5,731 nucleotides of DNA from an uncultured Collinsella sp. (GTDB lineage Bacteria > Actinomycetota > Coriobacteriia > Coriobacteriales > Coriobacteriaceae): the NCBI GenBank assembly GCA_902479205.1, contig CABSNX010000127.1, positions 1-5,731 on the forward strand, in the 5' to 3' direction. Positions within the stretch are counted from its first letter, which is position 1, and each line of letters begins with the position of its first letter. The notes beneath the pieces were generated by a model, which saw nothing but the letters and a program-made list of their open reading frames with translations, was not told the DNA's origin and did not search any database. The position numbers and the translations under genes are program-made. Positions 1 to 5,454 of the stretch are shown one piece after another.

Positions 1-26
1 CAGCGTCAGATTTGTATAAGAGACAG
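1..26 (+). other. Residual Nextera/Tn5 sequencing adapter
   Basis: Bases 8-26 match the 19-base Tn5 mosaic end used in Nextera libraries at 18 of 19 positions; the one difference is T at base 12 where the adapter has G. Bases 1-7 (CAGCGTC) match the adapter bases that precede the mosaic end in the read-1 oligonucleotide. Genomic sequence begins at about base 27, in the middle of the valS reading frame. This is a library artefact and not a natural transposon end, and it marks the window start as a contig end. Confidence 0.93.
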
Positions 27-27
27 C

Positions 28-1872
28 GCTATGGGTCAGGCCCACGACCTGCCGCAGATCAACATCTTCGACGAGCACGCGGTGGTCGTCGAGGGCTACG
101 GCGAGTTCACCGGCATGAACCGCGACGAGTGCCGCGAGGCCGTCATCAAGTGGTTCGAGGAGCACGACCTGCTCGATCACGTCGAGGACCTCGATCACTC
201 CGTCATGCACTGCTACCGCTGCGACGCCGCACTTGAGCCGTGGCTGTCCGAGCAGTGGTTTGTGGCCGTCGACAAGCTCAAGGGGCCGGCGCTTGACGCC
301 GTTAACTCCGGTAAGGTTACCTTCCACCCCGCGCGCTGGACGCAGACCTACACCACCTGGATGGAGAACCTTAAGGACTGGTGCATTAGCCGCCAGCTGT
401 GGTGGGGCCACCGTATCCCCGTGTTCTACTGCGAGGACTGCGGCTGGGAGGACGCTCTTACCGAGGACACCGACGTGTGCCCCAAGTGCGGCGGCCATCA
501 TGTGCATCAGGACGAGAACGTGCTGGACACCTGGTTCAGCTCGCAACTGTGGACCTTTGCCACGCAGGGCTGGCCGCAAAAGCCGGAGCTGCTCGAGGGC
601 CATCACCCCACGACAGCGCTGGTCACCGCGCGCGACATTATCGCGCTGTGGGTCGCCCGCATGGTCATGAGCTCGCTGTACTTCCTGGACGAGGTGCCGT
701 TTAAGGACGTCGTCATCTACCCGACGATCCTTGCCAAGGACGGCAGCCGCATGTCCAAGTCCAAGGGCAACGGTGTTGACCCCATGGACCTCATTGGCAT
801 GTACGGCGCCGACGCCATGCGCTTCAACCTGCTCACGCTGTGCACCAACAACCAGGACGTCAAGTTCGACGCGAACATTGACAAGAAGACCAAGAAGCTT
901 ATCGACAGCCCGCGCACCGAGCAGGCCAAGTCGTTTGTGACCAAGATCTGGAACGCCAGCCGCTTCCTGCTCATGAACATGGAGGGCTACACGCCCGGCG
1001 AGCCCGTTGTGGAGACGCCGGCAGACGCCTGGATGTTCAGCCGCCTGGCCAAGGCCGTCAAGATGGTCACCGAGGGCATCGAGAACTACACCTTTGGCGA
1101 TATGGCCCGCGGCGTGCAGCAGTTCTTCTGGAACGAGGTCTGCGACTGGTATGTCGAGGTCACCAAGGCCCGCCTGAAGGGCAAGGGCCGTCTGCAGGCG
1201 CAGCGCAACCTGATCTTTGTGCTCGACACCTCCATTCGCCTGATGCACCCGCTCATGCCGTTTGTCACCGAGGAGATTTGGGACAACATGCCGGCGAGCG
1301 TGCTCGATCTGGACGCCGAGGGCAACGTGAACCGCGCCGAGGCGCTCATGATCGCCAAGTGGCCCGAGCCCGCCGACTACGCCAAGTATGTTGACGAGGA
1401 CGCCGAGCGCGCGTTTGAGCTGTGCCGCGCCGTCGTTTCCGCCGCCCGCGCCACGCGTTCGCGTTATCGCTTGAGCCCCAAGGCCGAGCTCGACGTGGTC
1501 GTGCGCGCCGGTGCCGAGGACATCGAGAAGCTTGAGAGCCTGCGCTCGACCATTGAGCCGCTGGCCAACACGGCTTCGCTGGTCATGGGTACCGACGTCG
1601 AGAAGCCGGCCGCGAGCATCGCCGTGGTCGACAGCGGCGTTGAGGTCTTTGTGGTGCTCGAGGGTAAGGTTGATCTTTCAGCCGAGAAGGCACGCCTGGA
1701 GAAGGAGATCGCCGCGGCCCAGAAGGAGCTGGCCGGCTGCGAGAAGACGCTCGCCAATGAGGGCTTTGTGGCCAAGGCCGCGCCCGCGGTGGTTCAGAAG
1801 AAGAGGGACCGTGCAGCTGAGCTCAAGGAGATCCTGGCGGCACTGACTGCTCAGGTTGCTGACTTCTCGTAG
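28..1872 (+). CDS. valS: Valyl-tRNA synthetase, 5'-truncated
   Basis: Class Ia aminoacyl-tRNA synthetase that attaches valine to tRNA-Val and edits mischarged threonine, in the cytoplasm. About 614 residues are visible; family members are near 880, so roughly the first 270, including the HIGH motif, lie off the contig. The ATG at 31 is internal: AMGQAHDLPQINIFDEHA is the conserved segment after the first catalytic half. Numbering from that Met, the end of the editing domain comes first, with a CYRC pair (C61, C64) and EPWLSEQWFV. The Val-specific catalytic part follows, with a second Cys set (C134, C137, C150, C153; probable zinc ligands) and NVLDTWFSSQLW at 163-174. The KMSKS loop appears as RMSKS at 240-244, a conservative Lys to Arg change. 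The anticodon-binding helical domain spans about 331-430. A charged coiled-coil tail typical of ValRS runs from about 547 to 613. The frame is intact to TAG. IleRS and LeuRS are excluded by the Val-type motifs and the coiled coil. Confidence 0.97.
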   Translation, partial: AMGQAHDLPQINIFDEHAVVVEGYGEFTGMNRDECREAVIKWFEEHDLLDHVEDLDHSVMHCYRCDAALEPWLSEQWFVAVDKLKGPALDAVNSGKVTFHPARWTQTYTTWMENLKDWCISRQLWWGHRIPVFYCEDCGWEDALTEDTDVCPKCGGHHVHQDENVLDTWFSSQLWTFATQGWPQKPELLEGHHPTTALVTARDIIALWVARMVMSSLYFLDEVPFKDVVIYPTILAKDGSRMSKSKGNGVDPMDLIGMYGADAMRFNLLTLCTNNQDVKFDANIDKKTKKLIDSPRTEQAKSFVTKIWNASRFLLMNMEGYTPGEPVVETPADAWMFSRLAKAVKMVTEGIENYTFGDMARGVQQFFWNEVCDWYVEVTKARLKGKGRLQAQRNLIFVLDTSIRLMHPLMPFVTEEIWDNMPASVLDLDAEGNVNRAEALMIAKWPEPADYAKYVDEDAERAFELCRAVVSAARATRSRYRLSPKAELDVVVRAGAEDIEKLESLRSTIEPLANTASLVMGTDVEKPAASIAVVDSGVEVFVVLEGKVDLSAEKARLEKEIAAAQKELAGCEKTLANEGFVAKAAPAVVQKKRDRAAELKEILAALTAQVADFS

Positions 1873-1887
1873 GCGGTACGGGGGGAC

Positions 1888-1995
1888 GCGGTTTGGGGCA
1901 TTGCTCGCTACTGCGGACGGTCCTGCTCGCACGAAGGCCACATTAAGTGGCCTTCGGCTCGTGCGGAACTTGTATCGAGCAAAGCCCCAAACCGC
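1888..1995. repeat. Class E nested palindrome between valS and folC
   Basis: The outer arms are 1888-1907 and 1976-1995, 20 bases each with one A/A mismatch (left arm GCGGTTTGGGGCATTGCTCG). Inside is a second hairpin: GAAGGCCAC (1933-1941) pairs with GTGGCCTTC (1947-1955) around the loop ATTAA. CGCACGA (1928-1934) can also pair with TCGTGCG (1959-1965), which overlaps the first pairing by two bases. The element starts 15 bases after the valS stop. No T-tract follows the outer arm, so it is not a classical intrinsic terminator, although such a stem could protect the valS mRNA 3' end or slow polymerase. It has the same outer-stem plus inner-stem architecture as the class D elements but shares no evident sequence with them. 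Confidence 0.8.
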
Positions 1996-2096
1996 TCCCA
2001 TAGCGTTTACGTGGTTGTTTGCATCTGCCTGTTAGGGCCACTGGGTTGTGGCCTTGATCTCGCTGCAAAGCGGTGTTTGGCTGATATTTTGAATGG

Positions 2097-2129
2097 GAGG
2101 GGCTCGTTGTTGCTTACGGGCCTCTTTTT
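2097..2129 (+). terminator. Possible intrinsic terminator or attenuator upstream of folC
   Basis: GAGG (2097-2100) pairs with CCTC (2121-2124), and CTCG (2103-2106) pairs with CGGG (2117-2120) with one G-T wobble. A two-base GG bulge separates the two stem parts, the loop is about 10 bases, and five T residues follow (2125-2129). It ends 20 bases before the folC ATG, so it could end valS read-through or act as a leader attenuator for folC. The stem is short and bulged, so the call is tentative. Confidence 0.4.
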
Positions 2130-2134
2130 ATGTT

Positions 2135-2140
2135 GAGGGG
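2135..2140 (+). promoter_or_regulatory. folC ribosome binding site
   Basis: GAGGGG ends nine bases before the ATG at 2150 and is a good Shine-Dalgarno match. It decides the start: the frame stays open to an earlier ATG at 2093, but the extra 19 residues (with CCLRASF) resemble no FolC N-terminus and would be translated through the hairpin and T-tract at 2097-2129. Confidence 0.75.
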
Positions 2141-2149
2141 ACTTTGGCT

Positions 2150-3493
2150 ATGGCAAAGCGTTCTGGGTTGTATACGGTGCCGTTTGAGGTTCCGGAGCTT
2201 TCTTTTGATGAGGCTGTTGCACTTGCGGCCGATACGGGTAAGATCGCGCGTTATTCCACGCCGCTGCTCGAGACCGTCGTCGAGATGCTCGATGAGCTTG
2301 GTCGTCCTGACGAGTTCTATGATTGCGTCCAGATAGCCGGTACCAATGGAAAGACCTCGACGACGCGATTCTCGGCTGCCATTCTTCGCGGTGAGGGCCT
2401 TAAGACGGCGCTCTTTACGTCGCCTCATCTGGTGCGCTATCCCGAGCGTATGGAGATTGACGGAAAGGTCGTCTCGGACGAGGTCTTTGCCCATGGTGTC
2501 TCTGCGGCGTATGAGGCAGGTCGTCGTCTCAACGCACGTCGTGAGGCGGCGGGCGAGGAGCTCCGTTCTATTACGCCCTTCGATCTTTTGTCCGTGGCTG
2601 GTTTGACTATGTTTGCCGAGGCCGCGGTGGACGTGGCCGTGCTTGAGGTTGGTATGGGCGGACGATGGGATGCTACGAGTGCGACCGATCCCGTGGCCGT
2701 CGCCATTACGGGCATTGGACTCGACCATACGAAGGTCCTTGGCGATACGCTCGAGGCCATTGCGGGGGAGAAGGCTGCGGTTATCAAACCCGGGCGCCTG
2801 GTTGTGCTTGGCGAGGGCACGCATGAGGCGAGTGTTCAGTGTGTGATGGATGCCCGTTGCCGTGAGTGCGGCGTAGTGCCGCTCGTGGTGAGCCACACGA
2901 CGACCAAACTTCCGGCACACGTGGGCGATACGGTGGAGTTTAGCTGCACCACGCCGCGTGCGATCTATACGTCGAGCATGGTCAAGCCGGCCTATCAGCC
3001 GCAGAATGCCGCGTGTGCGATTATGCTGTGCGAGGGCTATCTGGGCCGCGAGCTCGACCACGACAAGCTCGATGCATCGCTTATGGGCTGCCCCACGCCG
3101 GGTCGCTTTGATGTGCTGGGAACCGATCCGCTCAAGTTGATCGATGCCTGCCATAACCCCCAGAGCTGCGAGAACTTTGTGAGCGCGCTGGACGAGATCG
3201 ATCCGTGCGTAGAGAATCGCCCGACGTTGCTGTGCGCCGCGCTGGCAGACAAGGACGTGGCGGGCATCGTCGACGTGCTGATTCCGGCGTTCCCCCGTGT
3301 GGTCGTGACGCAGACCGATTCCGATCGCGCCCTGCCGGCAGAGAAGCTCGCTGCCCTGGTGGACGCCGATAAGCTCACGGGCGTGTACCCCAGCGTATCC
3401 GAGGCCCTCGCTGCCTTCGATGCCGCGGGCGAGTCCTTCGTAGCAGCCGGTACCATCACCCTAGCCGGCGAAGTAGCAGGCCTGCTGCGCTAA
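2150..3493 (+). CDS. folC: Bifunctional folylpolyglutamate synthase / dihydrofolate synthase
   Basis: An ATP-dependent Mur-ligase-family enzyme of 447 residues, the normal FolC length. It adds glutamate to folates, which retains them in the cell, and in many bacteria also joins glutamate to dihydropteroate to make dihydrofolate. The P-loop is GTNGKTS at 64-70, followed by the FolC signature TSPHL at 90-94. LEVGMGGRWDATS holds E166 and D174; the usual form is GGRLDATN, so Trp and Ser are local variants. GLDH (H193) and GEKAAVIKPG (K208, the position carbamylated in studied FolC proteins) follow. The C-terminal ligase domain opens with PGRFDVLG and has D332-A-C-H335-N336-P where most relatives have DGAHNP. 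No break or frameshift is seen. It is co-directional with valS, as in many bacteria, but the 277-base structured gap leaves co-transcription uncertain. Whether both activities are present cannot be read from sequence. Confidence 0.96.
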   Translation: MAKRSGLYTVPFEVPELSFDEAVALAADTGKIARYSTPLLETVVEMLDELGRPDEFYDCVQIAGTNGKTSTTRFSAAILRGEGLKTALFTSPHLVRYPERMEIDGKVVSDEVFAHGVSAAYEAGRRLNARREAAGEELRSITPFDLLSVAGLTMFAEAAVDVAVLEVGMGGRWDATSATDPVAVAITGIGLDHTKVLGDTLEAIAGEKAAVIKPGRLVVLGEGTHEASVQCVMDARCRECGVVPLVVSHTTTKLPAHVGDTVEFSCTTPRAIYTSSMVKPAYQPQNAACAIMLCEGYLGRELDHDKLDASLMGCPTPGRFDVLGTDPLKLIDACHNPQSCENFVSALDEIDPCVENRPTLLCAALADKDVAGIVDVLIPAFPRVVVTQTDSDRALPAEKLAALVDADKLTGVYPSVSEALAAFDAAGESFVAAGTITLAGEVAGLLR

Positions 3494-3507
3494 CCCATCC
3501 CCTCAGC

Positions 3508-3574
3508 AGTTGCGGTGAAATACGGATTGTTTTACAAGCCAGAAGCCTCAAACAGTCCGTATATCACCGCAACT
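3508..3574. repeat. Class A hairpin, copy 1
   Basis: The arms 3508-3532 and 3550-3574 are 25 bases each and pair with one A-A mismatch and one G-T wobble around a 17-base loop. The outer end AGTTGCGGTGAAATA is shared with copy 2 (5362-5428), while the inner ten bases of each arm differ. It lies 14 bases after the folC stop and would form a stable stem at the folC mRNA 3' end. The T6 tract that could complete a terminator is 26 bases further on, inside the class B copy. Confidence 0.85.
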
Positions 3575-3579
3575 CAAAA

Positions 3580-3612
3580 GCAGCCAATTTGGGACGGGGC
3601 TTTTTTAGCTGC
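3580..3612 (-). repeat. Class B REP-like element, copy 1 (possible folC terminator)
   Basis: One of four related 32-33 base elements. Read on the - strand it begins GCAGCTAAAAAAGCCCCGTC. On the + strand AGCC (3582-3585) can pair with GGCT (3598-3601), followed by T6 (3601-3606), so it may serve as a weak intrinsic terminator for folC after hairpin A. The element ends are also inverted (GCAGC/GCTGC). Copy 2 (4981-5013) is identical at 28 of 33 positions. Confidence 0.7.
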
Positions 3613-3636
3613 CCTGTACCCCGAGTTGACTCGCTT

Positions 3637-3798
3637 GTCACGAAATGGGCCTATCTACTATGTTTGACAGGTTACCCTCGACCACACGGAAAATCGTGAA
3701 ATCAAAACCGCAGGTAGACGGCTTGCTGGTTTTGCGAAAACGCGGGTGTGGTCGACCCATGCGGGTTAAACGTAGTAGATAGCCCGTTTTCGTGGCAC
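3637..3798. repeat. Class D structured element, copy 1
   Basis: The outer inverted repeats are 3637-3668 and 3765-3798; they share CTATCTACTA/TAGTAGATAG and CACGAAA/TTTCGTG, with a few mismatches and small gaps. A perfect inner pair, TCGACCACAC (3678-3687) and GTGTGGTCGA (3746-3755), encloses the conserved core 3688-3724. The core is identical to copy 2 (5211-5247) at 34 of 37 bases and includes AAAACCGCAGGTAGACGGCT. It could be a structured RNA or a non-autonomous mobile element; no known family is recognised. A 67-codon - strand frame over it is judged incidental. Confidence 0.8.
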
Positions 3799-3809
3799 GA
3801 CGTAATCGC

Positions 3810-3842
3810 AATGTGACAAAGGGGCTGTCCCTTTGCCGCATT
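3810..3842. other. Short hairpin at the 3' end of the peptidase gene
   Basis: AATGTGACAAAGGGG (3810-3824) and TCCCTTTGCCGCATT (3828-3842) pair over 15 positions with two G-T wobbles and one mismatch around the loop CTG. It starts two bases beyond the peptidase stop codon (- strand). No T-tract follows on either strand, so it is more likely an mRNA 3'-end stem or a remnant repeat than an efficient intrinsic terminator. Confidence 0.6.
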
Positions 3843-3844
3843 GG

Positions 3845-4933
3845 CTAGTCTAGGCGGACTGGGTCGTGGGGGTAGGCGTTGAGAATCTCGACGCCGGACT
3901 CGGTAACTAGGGCCAAGTCCTCGATGCGGACTCCGGTGCGGCCGGGGAGGTAGATGCCCGGTTCGATGGAGAACGTCATGCCCGGTTCAACGACCTGCTC
4001 GTTGACGAGCGAGACGTCGCCTGGCTCGTGGTCCTGCAGGCCGATCGAGTGGCCCAGGCGATGCGTGAAGTACTTGCCGTAGCCAGCGTCCTCAATCACG
4101 TCGCGCGCGGCACGGTCTAGGTCGCACATGCGTGCGCCTGGCGCGATGAGCGCCTCGGCGGCCTCGTTGGCACGGCGCACGATGTCGTAGATGCGTGCGG
4201 TCTCCTCGTCCGGCTCGCCCCAAAAGAACGTGCGCGTCATGTCCGAGCAGTAGTTGCGATGGCGTCCGCCAACGTCGAACAGCACCACGTCGCCGCGCTT
4301 GAGTACGGTGTCGTCGGGCTCGTGGTGCGGGTCGCCGGCGTTGGCGCCAAAGCTCACGATCGGCGGAAAGCTAAAGCCCTCGCAGCCGTGCTTGCGATAC
4401 AAGCCGAGCATCTGGTCGGCAATCTCGCATTCCGTTACACCTTCGTGGACGAGCTTGATCGCGTCGGCCATCACGGTGTCGTTAGCGGCCGAGGACGCGC
4501 GCATAAGCTCCTGCTCGGCGGCGTCCTTGTGGGTACGTGCGGCGGTGACGGCAAAGTCACCCAGGAAAAACTCGCTGGCGGCATGGCGCTCCATGAGCGG
4601 CATCAAAAAGCCGGAGCGCATGACGGTATCGATGCCAAGCGGCTTGGTCGGATCGATCTCGCGCGCGATGGCATCGGTCACGATATCGGTATCGGTGTGA
4701 TAGGTGACGCAGGCATTGTCGTACTCGGGCAGCTGATGCAGGGCGTTGACTAGGATCACCGGCTCGGCACCGCGCGCGAGCAGCACGCCGCAAAAACGCT
4801 CGAACATATCGGCATAAAAGCCGGTCAGGTAATAAATCGACCACGGGTCGTTTACGAGCAGCTGTGCGCCGGGGTGCTGAGCCTCGAGCACATCGAGCAC
4901 GCGCGCCACGCGCTGGTCATCGACATGTGCCAT
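3845..4933 (-). CDS. M24-family Xaa-Pro aminopeptidase/dipeptidase
   Basis: A cytoplasmic metallopeptidase of 362 residues that removes or splits N-terminal Xaa-Pro bonds during peptide turnover. An N-terminal creatinase-like domain spans about 12-135 (NDPWSIYYLTGFYAD). The pita-bread catalytic domain runs from about 142 to 355. The five metal ligands are all visible: D220 in LFDVGG, D231 in CSDMTRT, H295 in GHSIGLQDHE, E324 in SIEPGIY and E338 in VRIEDLAL. Supporting histidines are the HH pair at 203-204 and H302. The length fits the short PepQ/PepP-like forms (about 350-370) and is shorter than the roughly 440-residue E. coli PepP. Aminopeptidase P and prolidase cannot be told apart from sequence, so no symbol is given. 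There is no signal peptide. It has its own promoter, converges on folC, and is bracketed on both sides by repeat classes A, B and D. Confidence 0.95.
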   Translation of the reverse strand: MAHVDDQRVARVLDVLEAQHPGAQLLVNDPWSIYYLTGFYADMFERFCGVLLARGAEPVILVNALHQLPEYDNACVTYHTDTDIVTDAIAREIDPTKPLGIDTVMRSGFLMPLMERHAASEFFLGDFAVTAARTHKDAAEQELMRASSAANDTVMADAIKLVHEGVTECEIADQMLGLYRKHGCEGFSFPPIVSFGANAGDPHHEPDDTVLKRGDVVLFDVGGRHRNYCSDMTRTFFWGEPDEETARIYDIVRRANEAAEALIAPGARMCDLDRAARDVIEDAGYGKYFTHRLGHSIGLQDHEPGDVSLVNEQVVEPGMTFSIEPGIYLPGRTGVRIEDLALVTESGVEILNAYPHDPVRLD

Positions 4934-4939
4934 AAAACA

Positions 4940-4945
4940 TCCTTT
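4940..4945 (-). promoter_or_regulatory. Ribosome binding site of the M24 peptidase
   Basis: On the - strand AAAGGA lies six bases before the ATG at 4933. This supports the annotated start, and no competing in-frame start upstream has a comparable site. Confidence 0.75.
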
Positions 4946-4960
4946 CGCTAGGGTGCCACC

Positions 4961-4988
4961 ATGGTATCCCCAATGCCAGGGTAGTCAA
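4961..4988 (-). promoter_or_regulatory. Sigma70-type promoter of the M24 peptidase
   Basis: On the - strand a -35 box TTGACT (4983-4988, 5/6 match to TTGACA) is followed after 16 bases by TACCAT (4961-4966, 4/6 match to TATAAT). Transcription would start near 4954, giving a leader of about 20 bases that contains the ribosome binding site. The -35 box lies inside the class B copy at 4981-5013. Confidence 0.6.
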
Positions 4989-5013
4989 TTTGCGGCGGGG
5001 CTATTTTAGCTGC
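4981..5013 (-). repeat. Class B REP-like element, copy 2
   Basis: On the - strand it begins GCAGCTAAAATAGCCCCGCC and ends TTGACTAC. It is identical to copy 1 at 28 of 33 positions. It forms an inverted pair with copy 3 (5127-5159), heads pointing inward, around the class C hairpin. Its distal end supplies the -35 hexamer of the peptidase promoter. Confidence 0.7.
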
Positions 5014-5026
5014 GTCCAACATGCGG

Positions 5027-5105
5027 AATGATTTTTCTGGGACGGGGATTAAATAATCATTGGGTGCTGAATGATTGTTTAATCCCCGTCCCAGAAAAAA
5101 TCATT
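5027..5105. repeat. Class C long hairpin
   Basis: The arms 5027-5061 (35 bases) and 5070-5105 (36 bases) pair along their whole length with one G-T wobble and one bulged A, around the 8-base loop GGGTGCTG. Each arm carries GGGACGGGG, a word also found in class B copy 1. Each arm also both begins and ends with an AATGATT/AATCATT-type sequence, so a shorter palindrome is repeated at tip and base. No coding capacity is seen. Stems this long are usual in mobile-element remnants or structured RNA and are far longer than a terminator needs. Confidence 0.88.
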
Positions 5106-5126
5106 TGAGCGAACGTTCGGGCAAAA

Positions 5127-5159
5127 GTAGCTAAAAGAGGCCCATCCCAAATGGGCTGG
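5127..5159 (+). repeat. Class B REP-like element, copy 3
   Basis: It begins GTAGCTAAAAGAG and then carries a perfect 6-bp hairpin, GCCCAT (5140-5145) with ATGGGC (5151-5156), loop CCCAA. A GTAG tetranucleotide ahead of a short palindrome is the layout of REP sequences recognised by TnpA-REP (Y1) enzymes. Read on the - strand the same hairpin is followed by CTCTTTT and could act as an intrinsic terminator for transcripts arriving from the DUF1667 gene. It is identical to copy 1 at 27 of 33 positions. Confidence 0.7.
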
Positions 5160-5160
5160 T

Positions 5161-5318
5161 TTCAAAAGTATGGCGGATTACGGGGCTGGACCGGTATTAC
5201 TTGACCATGGGAAAAATCGCGAAATTAAAACCGCAGGTAGACGGCTTATCAAAAATCGTAAATTGCCGATATGGATGGGGGTCTCCGAATCAGCCCCGTA
5301 ATCCGGCATAGTTTTGAA
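5161..5318. repeat. Class D structured element, copy 2
   Basis: The outer arms 5161-5188 and 5291-5318 pair at 26 of 28 positions (left arm begins TTCAAAAGTATGG, ends TTACGGGGCTG). They share no sequence with the arms of copy 1. The conserved core is 5211-5247, in the same orientation as in copy 1. Beside the core is a partial direct repeat: AAAAATCGCGAAATT (5212-5226) and AAAAATCGTAAATT (5251-5264). The perfect inner stem of copy 1 has no clear counterpart here. The element abuts class B copy 3, one base away. Confidence 0.8.
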
Positions 5319-5361
5319 TTGGCACTAAAGTAGGCACAAGCTAAATACCGATTCCAAGGAT

Positions 5362-5428
5362 AGTTGCGGTGGAATAGTTCCTGGATGCCGGGGCTTTGGC
5401 GGAAATCAGGAACTATTTCACCGCAATT
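5362..5428. repeat. Class A hairpin, copy 2
   Basis: The arms 5362-5383 and 5407-5428 are 22 bases and pair completely if two G-T wobbles are allowed; the loop is 23 bases. The outer part TTGCGGTGRAATA is shared with copy 1, but the inner part (GTTCCTG) differs and is matched in both arms. Bases 5319-5361, between this hairpin and class D copy 2, show no feature. Confidence 0.85.
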
Positions 5429-5454
5429 GAGGAGGGGCGGGGTGGATGGCGGGG

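Noticed and set aside
1..26. Natural Tn5-like transposon end
   Set aside because: The match extends into the synthetic read-1 adapter and stops exactly at the window edge, which fits library contamination.
31..33. ATG at 31 as the true start of the synthetase
   Set aside because: It is a conserved internal Met of ValRS; the frame is open upstream to the adapter junction and the HIGH-containing catalytic half is missing.
2054..2088. folC promoter made of TTGATC and GATATT
   Set aside because: The spacing between the boxes is about 23 bases, too long for a sigma70 promoter, and the matches are weak.
2093..2149. N-terminal extension of folC from the ATG at 2093
   Set aside because: The added residues do not look like FolC, the region forms a terminator-like hairpin with a T-tract, and the ATG at 2150 has a clear ribosome binding site.
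1873..2149. T-box or other known riboswitch ahead of folC
   Set aside because: No T-box sequence or other recognisable aptamer core is seen; only the two hairpins listed can be supported.
2114..3154. 346-codon open frame antisense to folC
   Set aside because: It is the shadow of folC in a GC-rich genome; its translation is Arg/His-rich with no recognisable domain.
3638..3841. 67-codon - strand frame between folC and the peptidase gene
   Set aside because: It lies wholly on class D copy 1 and the adjacent hairpin, and the matching frame in copy 2 has no start; best explained by the repeat.
4254..4753. Two + strand open frames opposite the peptidase gene
   Set aside because: They overlap a complete, motif-verified M24 gene and encode nothing recognisable.
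5110..5119. LexA/SOS box
   Set aside because: Gram-positive SOS boxes have GAAC and GTTC separated by four bases; here they directly overlap, and no damage-response gene follows.
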